A stretch of DNA of 64,000 bases from Deinococcus marmoris. GTDB lineage: Bacteria; Deinococcota; Deinococci; Deinococcales; Deinococcaceae. The notes below the pieces were generated by a model. It had not been told where the DNA came from, did not search any database, and saw only the letters and a program-made list of their open reading frames with translations. The translations under genes were made by a program, and so were the position numbers. Below, in pieces: positions 48,914-56,780 of this stretch; position 1 is the first letter of the stretch, and every line of letters starts with the position of its first letter. Location of the stretch: positions 62,001 through 126,000 of the forward strand of contig NZ_MSTI01000068.1 of assembly GCF_001949125.1 (NCBI RefSeq). The letters run 5' to 3'.

Positions 48914-50088
48914 CCGCTTCTTACCTGTCCGCTCCCGAAGCATCCATCCAGAGTGTGCCCACCGCGCTGACCCAGGCCGCCCGCACGCTGCTGGGCACGC
49001 CGCTGCTCACCGAGGGCATGGACGGCTTCCGCGAAACCTACGCCTGGCGCACCGAATTGCGGGCCTTCTTTGCCCGCACCGCCGCGCTGACCGTGCAAAT
49101 TGGCCCCGGCGTGCTGAGGCTGGTGCTGCCGCCCCCCTTTCCCGAGGGCGGACGTGCCTGGGACGGTCTGAAATCCCCGCGCGCCGCCGCGCTGGTGGTC
49201 TGGACGCTGTGGTATCACGAATACCTGGGCGTGCGGCTGGGCGAGGTGGCGCAGTTCAGCCTCTCGGAACTGGCCGCCGCCATCGCGGCCAATCCGGGCG
49301 CGGGTGATCTGGATTTCAGCGTGCTGGCAGACCGCCGCGCCCTCCTCCAGGCCATCCGCACGCTGGCCGAGGTGGGCGCGTTGCGCGTGCTGGACGAGGA
49401 CGCCTCGCGCTGGGAAGGCGGCGCGGACGAGGGTTTGCCCGACGGCGGCGCGCTGCTGGAATTCACCCCCGCCGCGCCGTACCTGATCAGCCTGCCGCCG
49501 CCGCTGCCCGTGACCCCGGCGCAGCGGGCCGTGCGCGCCCTGCTGTGCGGCCCGGCCCTGACGCGGGCGCAGGACGAAGGAGCCTTCGCCGTGTTGGCAG
49601 AAGCCGAAACGGTGCCGGAACTGGCCGAAGTCGAGCGCACCCTGGGCTGGACGCTGGACGTTCACGGCCCCTACGCCCTGCTGCTGCGCGAGGGCGTCAC
49701 GCACGGGCTGGCCGCGCGCTGGGCACCGGGCCGCAGCGTGCCGGGAGCCGCCGCCCTGCTGCTCCTGCGCGCCGTCCGCGCCGAGGTGGAGGCTGGGAAG
49801 CTCACGCCCGACGCCCAGGGCCGATTGACCCTCTCGCAGACCCGCCTGTACACCCTGCTGGACGGCGTGCGCGATGAATATCGCTCCCGCTGGGGCGAAC
49901 AGGGCAAGCAGGGCGGCGAGAAGCTGCTGTCCGGCGTCCTGCAACTGTGGCGCGAGTGGGGCAGTGTGGCGCGCATGGACGAGGGCAGCCTGACCCTGGA
50001 ACCCCACCTGGCCCGCTTCGACGCCGGGTACGAGGACGAGGGCCGCACGCTGTTGACCCCGGCGCGGCGGGGACGGCGGAAGGGCTGA
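48910..50088 (+). CDS. jetB: Wadjet type II JetB (DUF2398, MukE/KITE-like)
   Basis: The 392-residue protein contains the TIGR02678/DUF2398 landmarks FRETYAWRTELRAFFARTAAL, SPRAAALVVWTLWYHEYLGV and ADRRALLQAIRTLAEVGALRVLDED, a winged-helix-like segment. JetB acts as the KITE subunit (MukE-like) that binds JetA. The GTG start at 48910 overlaps the jetA stop. In a normal Wadjet operon jetC follows directly. Here a 2.1-kb restriction-modification module begins six bases after the jetB stop. Confidence 0.9.
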   Translation: MTASYLSAPEASIQSVPTALTQAARTLLGTPLLTEGMDGFRETYAWRTELRAFFARTAALTVQIGPGVLRLVLPPPFPEGGRAWDGLKSPRAAALVVWTLWYHEYLGVRLGEVAQFSLSELAAAIAANPGAGDLDFSVLADRRALLQAIRTLAEVGALRVLDEDASRWEGGADEGLPDGGALLEFTPAAPYLISLPPPLPVTPAQRAVRALLCGPALTRAQDEGAFAVLAEAETVPELAEVERTLGWTLDVHGPYALLLREGVTHGLAARWAPGRSVPGAAALLLLRAVRAEVEAGKLTPDAQGRLTLSQTRLYTLLDGVRDEYRSRWGEQGKQGGEKLLSGVLQLWREWGSVARMDEGSLTLEPHLARFDAGYEDEGRTLLTPARRGRRKG

Positions 50089-50094
50089 GACTCT

Positions 50095-50844
50095 ATGGCT
50101 GTATCGTCAGACGTGTTCCCCACTTTCGAGATCCCCGCCGAGATCGAGCGTAATCTCATCACGTTCTTTCGCCAGCAGCAGAGCTTTCCGCTGACGGCGA
50201 TCAACCCGCGCGCCCCTGCCGCAGACCCGTACAAGGCCGAACTCTCGCGGCATTTCGGCGTGTATGTCCTGTATTACAGGGGTGATTTTCCGCTGTATGC
50301 CGACTTGGCCGAGGTGAACCGTGGCGAGGCGGTCAAGCCTATCTACGTGGGCAAGGCGGTCAGCTCCGGCAGCCGCACCGGGGGCAGGCGCGGGGCGGCG
50401 CTGCCGTCCTCTGAAGGGGATCAGGGCGAGCCGGAGGAAATGAGCCTTGATCTGGCAGAGCGCGTTCTGTCGGTGGGGACTCGCGGGCCGCAGAGCAACA
50501 GCCTGTTCAAACGGCTGGGCGAACATGCGGGCAACATCCGCAGGGCACACGACACGCTGAACATTGCCGACTTCGAGGTGCGCGTGATTCCAATGGCCGA
50601 CGCCCTGGTGCAATGGGCCGAGGCGGTGATGATCAAGCGGCTGCGGCCCATCTGGAACGCTCAGATTTCCGGGTTTGGCAACCACGATCCTGGCAAGGGC
50701 CGTTACGCGCAGGCCCGCTCCATCTGGGATCAATTGCATCCTGGTCGGACCTGGGCCACCCGCATGGAAAGTCTTGCGCCGTATGACCTTGACCGCCTCC
50801 AGCGGGAGTTGCGCCTGTCATTGCCGGTTGATCTGGATGACTGA
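50095..50844 (+). CDS. Eco29kI-family restriction endonuclease (GIY-YIG)
   Basis: The 249-residue protein aligns in motif order with Eco29kI/Cfr42I. It has GVY at residues 56-58 (for GIY), YVG at 84-86 (for YIG), then R140 and H144 in FKRLGEH, E176 and N188 in RPIWN. The spacings R-H 4 and E-N 12 equal those of Eco29kI (R104, H108, E142, N154). That enzyme cuts CCGCGG, leaving 3' overhangs. The start ATG follows the jetB stop by six bases, so it is probably co-transcribed with jetAB. It overlaps the HTH gene by eight bases. Confidence 0.9.
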   Translation: MAVSSDVFPTFEIPAEIERNLITFFRQQQSFPLTAINPRAPAADPYKAELSRHFGVYVLYYRGDFPLYADLAEVNRGEAVKPIYVGKAVSSGSRTGGRRGAALPSSEGDQGEPEEMSLDLAERVLSVGTRGPQSNSLFKRLGEHAGNIRRAHDTLNIADFEVRVIPMADALVQWAEAVMIKRLRPIWNAQISGFGNHDPGKGRYAQARSIWDQLHPGRTWATRMESLAPYDLDRLQRELRLSLPVDLDD

Positions 50845-51040
50845 AGAACATAATTTCCTGACCACTGAGCAAGTCGCGTTCAGGTTGGGCGTCAAACCCT
50901 CGCGCGTGCGGCAACTGGTGGGGCAGGGGCGCTTGCTGCCGCTCAGGACGGGCCTGCGCGCCCACCTGTTCAGCATTGAAAGTGTGGAGGCATTCGAGCA
51001 GGCCGAGAAACCCGTTCGGGGGCGGCCTCAAAATTATTAA
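50837..51040 (+). CDS. small HTH (excisionase/MerR-like) protein of the RM module
   Basis: The 67-residue protein contains one helix-turn-helix (FLTTEQVAFRLGVKPSRVRQLVGQGRLLPLR) of the excisionase/MerR-like kind and a short C-terminal tail (VRGRPQNY). It is not the Xre-type C protein of many type II systems. Its position between endonuclease and methyltransferase suggests it adjusts their expression (inference). The ATG overlaps the endonuclease stop. Its own stop codon lies in an inverted repeat (51038-51051) just upstream of the methyltransferase promoter. Confidence 0.8.
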   Translation: MTEEHNFLTTEQVAFRLGVKPSRVRQLVGQGRLLPLRTGLRAHLFSIESVEAFEQAEKPVRGRPQNY

Positions 51041-51051
51041 CGGTAGCGTTA
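51038..51051. promoter_or_regulatory. inverted repeat (TAACG-GTAG-CGTTA), possible operator
   Basis: The 14-base element overlaps the stop of the HTH gene and ends 12 bases before the -10 (TAGGCT) of the methyltransferase. It could be bound by the HTH protein or act as a weak terminator, because TCTTTTT follows. Confidence 0.5.
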
Positions 51052-51063
51052 GTCTTTTTGTGC

Positions 51064-51069
51064 TAGGCT
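51064..51069 (+). promoter_or_regulatory. leaderless -10 (TAGGCT) of the methyltransferase
   Basis: TAGGCT lies seven bases before the ATG at 51077. A separate promoter lets the protective enzyme be made before the nuclease. Confidence 0.5.
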
Positions 51070-51076
51070 ATTCACC

Positions 51077-52222
51077 ATGACGGCCCAACTCAGTTCGGTG
51101 GAGCTGTTCGCGGGGGCGGGCGGGCTGGCGCAGGGGGTGGCCCGCGCCGGGTTTCATCCGCGTCTGGTGGCCGAGTGGAACCGGGATGCCTGCAAGTCAC
51201 TGCGCAAGAACCAGGCGCGCGGCTCCGAGCTGCTGCGCGGCTGGCCGATTGTGGAAACTGATGTGCGGGATATCGATTTCAGCGCTTTTGAGGGCGTTGA
51301 TCTGGTCTCTGGCGGGCCGCCCTGCCAGCCGTTCAGCATCGGGGGCAAGCACGCCAGTCACGGGGACAGCCGCAACCTCTTTCCCGAGGCGGTGCGGGCC
51401 GTGCGTGAAATCCGCCCGCGCGCCTTTGTGCTGGAGAACGTTAAAGGGCTGACGCGGGCCACCTTCCGCAATTATTTCGAGTACCTGAAATTGCAGCTTC
51501 AGTATCCCGATTTGACTGTCAGGGCTGGGCAGGACTGGACGGCGCATCTGGCCCGCCTGGAGGGGCATCACCTGAGCGGTGAACGCGGCGGCCTGAGCTA
51601 CCGCGTAGTGGCCGAGGTCTTGCAGGCCGCAGATTACGGTGTGCCGCAGAAGCGCGAGCGGGTGTTCTTCGTGGGCTTTCGCAGTGATGTTGCAGCTCAC
51701 TGGCATTTCCCCATGCCGACGCATTCGCGGGCGCGGCTGCTGGAGGCTCAGGCAGGCGGCGCGTACTGGGAACGGCACGGTCTACCGCAGCCGCCCAGTC
51801 AGTCGGGCAAAAGGCCCGCCCCATCCCTGTTCGCCTCGCCACTTGCGCCCTGGCGAACCGTCCGGGACGCACTGGCAGATTTGCCCGATCCCGAAACGCA
51901 GCCGGATCATCATTTTGCCAACCACCACTTCATCGCCGGGGCCAGAAGCTATCCCGGACACACTGGCAGCCCGCTGGATGCGCCCAGCAAGACCCTCAAG
52001 GCCGGGGATCACGGCGTTCCCGGCGGCGAGAACATGCTGGTCAGGCCAGACGGTTCGGTGCGGTACTTCAGTGTGCGCGAGTCGGCGCGGCTTCAAACCT
52101 TTCCCGACGATTATGTCCTGAGTGGCGCGTGGGGTGAGGCCATGCGGCAACTTGGCAATGCCGTGCCTGTCGATCTGGCTTATGCGGTGGCCCGGAGTGT
52201 GGCGGCGGCGTTGAATTCGTGA
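51077..52222 (+). CDS. C5-cytosine DNA methyltransferase of the RM module
   Basis: The 381-residue enzyme has m5C motif I (ELFAGAGGLAQG, residues 9-20), motif IV with the catalytic C83 (GGPPCQPFS), ENVKG (motif VI), QKRERVFFVGF (motif VIII) and the C-terminal motif X (MRQLGNAVPVDLA). Together with the adjacent Eco29kI-like endonuclease it should methylate CCGCGG to protect the chromosome (inference from the endonuclease family). A target-recognition region lies between about residues 225 and 310. It has its own leaderless promoter. Base composition is somewhat less GC-rich than in the flanking jet genes. Confidence 0.95.
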   Translation: MTAQLSSVELFAGAGGLAQGVARAGFHPRLVAEWNRDACKSLRKNQARGSELLRGWPIVETDVRDIDFSAFEGVDLVSGGPPCQPFSIGGKHASHGDSRNLFPEAVRAVREIRPRAFVLENVKGLTRATFRNYFEYLKLQLQYPDLTVRAGQDWTAHLARLEGHHLSGERGGLSYRVVAEVLQAADYGVPQKRERVFFVGFRSDVAAHWHFPMPTHSRARLLEAQAGGAYWERHGLPQPPSQSGKRPAPSLFASPLAPWRTVRDALADLPDPETQPDHHFANHHFIAGARSYPGHTGSPLDAPSKTLKAGDHGVPGGENMLVRPDGSVRYFSVRESARLQTFPDDYVLSGAWGEAMRQLGNAVPVDLAYAVARSVAAALNS

Positions 52223-52268
52223 TCTGAGAGCGTCCAGACCAAGCCAAATCAAATCTTGAACACGGGCT

Positions 52269-52341
52269 TTTCCCCCTCTCCTCTCGTGGGAGACGGAGGG
52301 AGGCGCAAAGCGCCGGAAGGGTGAGGGGGCCACCCGGCAAT
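52269..52341. repeat. intergenic repeat family A, copy 2
   Basis: TCCCCCTCTCCTCTCGTGGGAG..., then AGGCGCAAAGCGCCGGAAGG and GTGAGGGGGCCACCCGGCA. It lies between the methyltransferase stop and jetC; the core is at 52312-52334. Confidence 0.85.
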
Positions 52342-52400
52342 CTCAACCTAACCAGCATGCCCCGCTGCCTTCCTGCACCAAATATCCCCACGTTCTGCGC

Positions 52401-52433
52401 GGTTAGACTGTTCGACGGTTTGGCGGTTTGACC
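52401..52433. repeat. family C repeat, copy 2
   Basis: GGTTAGACTGTTCGACGGTTTGGCGGTTTGAC resembles GGTTAGACTTTTAGACGGTTTGACGG at 28321-28346. It lies just upstream of the jetC promoter. Confidence 0.6.
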
Positions 52434-52453
52434 CATCCCCCCCCAACACCCGT

Positions 52454-52459
52454 TAAACT
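52454..52459 (+). promoter_or_regulatory. -10 (TAAACT) of jetC
   Basis: TAAACT lies eight bases before the ATG at 52468. It suggests jetC has a promoter of its own, since the RM module separates it from jetB. Confidence 0.45.
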
Positions 52460-52467
52460 CAACCCCA

Positions 52468-55400
52468 ATGACCCTCTTTACCGCCCAGGACGTTCAGGGC
52501 CTGCTGACGCGCCCGGCGCGCGGGCTGCTGCCCACCCGGCTGATCCTGGTCAATTACTGGCTGTATCCGGTGCAGGTGTTTCATTTCGTGGCGGGACGGC
52601 TGTTTTTAACCGGCCACAACGGTTCGGGCAAGTCCACGGCGCTCACAGCGGCCATCACGCTGCTGCTGGACGGCGACAGCGCGCCCGCTCGCCTAGACCC
52701 CTTCGGCGGGCAGCGGCGGCATCTGCGCTATTACCTGCTGGGCGGCCCCGACGCCGGATTCCAGGAGCGCGGGCGGCGCTCGTATCTGGCGCTGGAATTC
52801 CGCACGCCGGAGGGGGAATACCAGACCATCGGCCTGGGGCTGTCGGCCAGCGAGGGCAGCACCAACATCGGCAAATGGGGCTTCTGGGTGCCGGGCCGGG
52901 TGGGAACTGGACAGGAGGAAGACGGCGTCAGCCTCGATCTGGTGGACGCGGGCCAGCCGCTGACCGAGCGGGTGTTGCGCGAACGGGTCACGCGCCTGGA
53001 GCCGCAGCCGGGCGAGTTCGCCTCCGGGCAGGGCGAGTACGCGGGCGTGGTGCGCCGCCGCATTTACGGGGCCGGGGAGCGCGATTTTCAGGACACCCTG
53101 GATCTGTTGCTGACCGTGCGCGGCAGCAAACTGGGCCGCGAGGTCCGCCCCGCCCAGATCGCCGAATTGCTGCGCCGCTCATTGCCCTCGCTGTCGGCGG
53201 GCGTGACCGGCAAGCTGGCCGACGGCATCGAGAGGTTGGACCGCCACTCCGAACGCCTGCGCCTGCTGGACACCCAGACCGAGGCCGCGCGCCGCGTCGC
53301 CACCGCCAACTTTCACGCCGCCCTGACTGCCGCGCGCCTGGCCTGGAAACGCCGCCATGACAGCGCTGTGCGGGCAGACATCGCAAAGACCGAACTGGAG
53401 GCAACGCGTGCCGAGGCGGCCACCCAGGCAACCCTCCTGACCGAACTGGCCGGGCAGGAAGCCGCGCTGATCCACGATTCCGGGGCCGTGCGCGTGGAAC
53501 TGGAGGCGCTGGAAGACGCCGCCAGCGGGCAGGAAAACCAGCTCGGCAACACCGAGCGCAAGCTGGCCGAGGTGCGCGCCGCGCTGGAGCAGAACCGGGG
53601 CCGCATTCGCCGCGAGCGCGAGCGAGAGGAACGCACCCGCACCCACCAGAGCGAAACCACCGCCGCCCGCGAAACCGATACGGCGGCGCTGGCTGGCCTG
53701 GAAACCGAAATCGCCGCCCGGCCCTGGTGGGATGGTGAGGACAGCCTGCCCGTCCGCACCGCTGCCCTGGACGCCGCCGAAACCGCCCTCAAGGTCTACG
53801 AGCGAGACACCGAACGCCTGAGCGAACGCCAGGACGCCGCCGCGCGGGCCGCCGAGCAATCGACACTGGCCCGTCAGAACCTCGAAGACCGAACTGCCGC
53901 GCTGGAAGCCGTCCTGACCGATACGGGCGCGCAACTGACAGCCCGCGCGGAGACGCTGAACTGGGCGGGTCAGGGGTTGCCGCCCGAGGCCACCGATGCC
54001 TACGGAACCGCCCTGGAAACGACGGTGGAAATTGCCGATGCCTTCACGTCCATCGCAGAGGCGGGCACGGAGCTGCTGGGCATGGCCCGTGAGGACGGCG
54101 CGCTGTCGCGGGAGCGCGTGCGGGCGCTCCAGGCTGAGCAGAGCGAGTTGCAAGACCGCCTGAATCGCCTCCAGAACCAGAGCGGGGCCGAGCCGCCGTT
54201 GCCTGCCGCCCGCGCCCGTGCGCTGGACGAACTGCGCGGCGCGGGGATCGCGGCCCAGCCGTTCTACCGTCTGGTCAAACCACTGAAAGGCGCGGGTGAG
54301 CTGGGTCTGCTGGAAGGCGCATTGCTGGCCTCCGGGCTGCTCACGGCGCTGGTGGTGCCTGCCGAGCAGCACGCGGGGGCGCTGGATGTGCTGCGCCGCG
54401 CGAATCTGGCCGACGCGCTGCTGTCTGCGGGTGCGGCAATAAAAGCCAAGAAAGACAGTCTGCGCGCCGTGCTGGAGTCAGAAAAGGACGCCCCGGATGG
54501 CGTGCTGGACATTCTGGGCAGCCTCTCCCTGAAGCCGGGCAGCAGTTCGGCGGGTCTGGACGCACTGGGCCACTGGCACAACGGCGTACTGGCGGGCGGC
54601 GCGTCCGACGAGGGCCTGCGCTTTCTGGGAGCGGTGGCGCGCGAACGGGAGCGCGAACGCCAACTAGCTCTGCTGGCCGAGGGGCTGGAACTGGTGGAAG
54701 ACCGCCTGGACAGTGCGCAGGCCGAGCTGGAGATGCTGGAAACCGCGCTGGCGGCCCTGGAAAGCGAGCTGGATTACCTGCGCGGCCCGCGTGACCTGAG
54801 CGGGCAGCGCCGCACCGCCGCCCGTGGGCGTGACGAGGCCCTGAACACCCTGACCCTCCGCAGCGAGGCGCAGGAGCTGGCGCTGGCTGCACTGGCCGAG
54901 GCCCAGGCCCGCGCCGCTGGGGCAGGCGAGGCGCTGGAACTGGCCTTCGCGCCGCTGGCCCTGAACGCCGACGCTGGGCGCGACAGCCTGAGCGCCGCGC
55001 AGGCCGATTACCGCGACGCCGCCGCCCAGTGGACGCAGACCCGGAATCTGCTCGAACGGCTGGAACGTGCCGGGGCTGATCTGGAGACGCTGGCGCAGGA
55101 GCTGCTCGAACACGCCGCCGAATTGACTGAGCTGGAAACCGAACGCCAGACCGCCGAGGCCACCCGCGACGCCCTCCAGGCCACGCTGCTGCAACTGCGC
55201 GCCCAGCACGACGCCCCCGACGCCGCCAAACTGCGCGCCCGCCTGAACGAGCTGCGGGGCCGGGCGCGCGAGCTGGAGCGCAGCAGTCAGAACCTCAGTC
55301 GCCAGCGCATCGCTGCCGAGGAACGCGGACGCCTGGCCGCCGAACGCCTGCCCGGTTTGCAGGGGGCCAGTGAAGCCGCCGCCCTGGCCCTGGCCGAAGC

Positions 55401-56472
55401 CGTCCGCACGCTGGACGAACGCCGCGCCGCCCACCCGCGCCTCGCGGAAGACCATCCCGAACCCGCCGATCTCACCCTCAACGTCTCCGAAACAGACCGG
55501 CAGGCCGCCGACTACGCGCTGCGCGAGGAGTACGACGCCGCGCGGCCATTGCTGGAAGCGCCGTTCAGCTACCACCCGCGCTTTACCCCCGAAGGCCCCC
55601 GCTTCTCGCACGACGGCCAGACCCTCACGTCCGACGCGCTGCTGTCGTATCTGGCCGGGGAACTCGACGCCGCCCGCGCCCTGCTGACCGAGGAGGAGGC
55701 CCGTGTCTTCCACGCCGAGCTGATCCGCGAACTGGTGGAGGAACTGGACGCCAAGCAGCGTGAGACTGCCAACTGGGTGGCGGGCATCCGTGCCACGCTG
55801 GACAAACTGCGTTTCCACGACGAGCGCCTGGATCTGGAAGGCCGCCCCCGCGCCCCCGCCGGGCAGCCTGCCGAGGCGCTGGCCCGCAGCGTCAATGGCC
55901 GGATTGACCCCAGCCACCAGAATGAGGCGTGGTGGTCAGGCGTGCGCGATGAGTTGCAAACGGTGGTGCGTGACCTCCAGGCCCGCGCGGGCGCGGATTC
56001 CATGCTGTCCTTCGCGCAGGAGCTGGAGCGGGCGCTGGACTACCGCGAGTGGATCGACTTCACCTTCCTGTCGGTCACGCCGTCGGGCAAGAAGGAAATC
56101 ACGGACCGCACCTTCGCCCAGCGCAGCGGCGGCGAACGCAGCGCCGTGCTGTACACCTTCCTGTTTGCCGCCCTGGGCGCGCGTTTTGACCAACTGGGGC
56201 CGCGTGTGCCGCGCCTGATCGGGCTGGACGAGGCGTTTGCGGGCATGGACCTCGCCAACATCGGCGCGCTGTACCGCGTCATGGACGATCTGGAACTGTC
56301 CTGGATCGCCACCAGCGAACGCCGCATCGATCTGTCCCCCGCCCTGAGCGGAGCCGCCACCTATCAACTGATCCGCGTCGCCACCGCCAGAGGCAGCAGC
56401 GTGGGCAGCCTGTGCTTCGTCTGGGACGGCCATTCGGCGCAGGAGGGGCGTAAATACGGGCTGGCGGATTAG
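52468..56472 (+). CDS. jetC: Wadjet type II JetC (SMC/MukB-like ATPase, TIGR02680)
   Basis: The 1334-residue protein has Walker A GHNGSGKST near residue 50, followed by the TIGR02680 N-terminal pattern (LLDGDSAPARLDPFGGQRRHLRYYLLGG). Two long coiled-coil arms (about residues 280-540 and 750-1080) flank a hinge-like middle. The C-terminal head holds the signature RSGGERSAVLYTF near residue 1218 and Walker B PRLIGLDEAFAGMD near 1250. JetC dimers extrude and sense DNA, while JetD cuts it. It is intact. It is separated from jetB by the RM module and the family A repeat. Confidence 0.93.
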   Translation: MTLFTAQDVQGLLTRPARGLLPTRLILVNYWLYPVQVFHFVAGRLFLTGHNGSGKSTALTAAITLLLDGDSAPARLDPFGGQRRHLRYYLLGGPDAGFQERGRRSYLALEFRTPEGEYQTIGLGLSASEGSTNIGKWGFWVPGRVGTGQEEDGVSLDLVDAGQPLTERVLRERVTRLEPQPGEFASGQGEYAGVVRRRIYGAGERDFQDTLDLLLTVRGSKLGREVRPAQIAELLRRSLPSLSAGVTGKLADGIERLDRHSERLRLLDTQTEAARRVATANFHAALTAARLAWKRRHDSAVRADIAKTELEATRAEAATQATLLTELAGQEAALIHDSGAVRVELEALEDAASGQENQLGNTERKLAEVRAALEQNRGRIRREREREERTRTHQSETTAARETDTAALAGLETEIAARPWWDGEDSLPVRTAALDAAETALKVYERDTERLSERQDAAARAAEQSTLARQNLEDRTAALEAVLTDTGAQLTARAETLNWAGQGLPPEATDAYGTALETTVEIADAFTSIAEAGTELLGMAREDGALSRERVRALQAEQSELQDRLNRLQNQSGAEPPLPAARARALDELRGAGIAAQPFYRLVKPLKGAGELGLLEGALLASGLLTALVVPAEQHAGALDVLRRANLADALLSAGAAIKAKKDSLRAVLESEKDAPDGVLDILGSLSLKPGSSSAGLDALGHWHNGVLAGGASDEGLRFLGAVARERERERQLALLAEGLELVEDRLDSAQAELEMLETALAALESELDYLRGPRDLSGQRRTAARGRDEALNTLTLRSEAQELALAALAEAQARAAGAGEALELAFAPLALNADAGRDSLSAAQADYRDAAAQWTQTRNLLERLERAGADLETLAQELLEHAAELTELETERQTAEATRDALQATLLQLRAQHDAPDAAKLRARLNELRGRARELERSSQNLSRQRIAAEERGRLAAERLPGLQGASEAAALALAEAVRTLDERRAAHPRLAEDHPEPADLTLNVSETDRQAADYALREEYDAARPLLEAPFSYHPRFTPEGPRFSHDGQTLTSDALLSYLAGELDAARALLTEEEARVFHAELIRELVEELDAKQRETANWVAGIRATLDKLRFHDERLDLEGRPRAPAGQPAEALARSVNGRIDPSHQNEAWWSGVRDELQTVVRDLQARAGADSMLSFAQELERALDYREWIDFTFLSVTPSGKKEITDRTFAQRSGGERSAVLYTFLFAALGARFDQLGPRVPRLIGLDEAFAGMDLANIGALYRVMDDLELSWIATSERRIDLSPALSGAATYQLIRVATARGSSVGSLCFVWDGHSAQEGRKYGLAD

Positions 56473-56584
56473 CGGGAGAAGGGTTGATGGAGGGCGGCGT
56501 GTCGCTTTGTCCCCTCTCCCCTTGCGAGGCTTGGTGTGCAATAGAAAATTCGTTGTCGTAGACGAGGGATTTTTGCTCCTCCCC

Positions 56585-56629
56585 CCTTGCGGGGGAGGCT
56601 GGGAGGGGGGTGGCGGGCGAAGCCTGCCT
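56585..56629. repeat. intergenic repeat family B, copy 2
   Basis: CCTTGCGGGGGAGGCTGGGAGGGGGGTGGCGGGCG.AGCCTGCC matches the element at 36392-36420 with an inserted segment. Confidence 0.6.
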
Positions 56630-56689
56630 CTCGTGCCGAAAAACAAAGATTACTTGATGGCCTTGCATCTGATTTTTGCAATGCACAGC

Positions 56690-56757
56690 AAGCCCTTGTG
56701 GGAGATCGACGGTGGCGCGAAGCGCCGGAAGGGTGAGGGGGCCACCGGGCAGGCCCC
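56690..56757. repeat. intergenic repeat family A, copy 3
   Basis: CCCTTGTGGGAGATCGACGGTGGCGCGAAGCGCC, then the core at 56724-56746 and GGGCAGG. The left half is degenerate relative to copies 1 and 2. Confidence 0.8.
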
Positions 56758-56780
56758 AACCTGAGAAAGATGCAACGCCT

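Larger units (their letters stand above)
56473..56780. other. 308-base gap between jetC and jetD with two repeat elements
   Basis: The region between the convergent stops of jetC and jetD holds a family B element (56585-56629) and a family A element (56690-56757). An AT-rich segment lies between them. No gene is seen. Confidence 0.6.
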
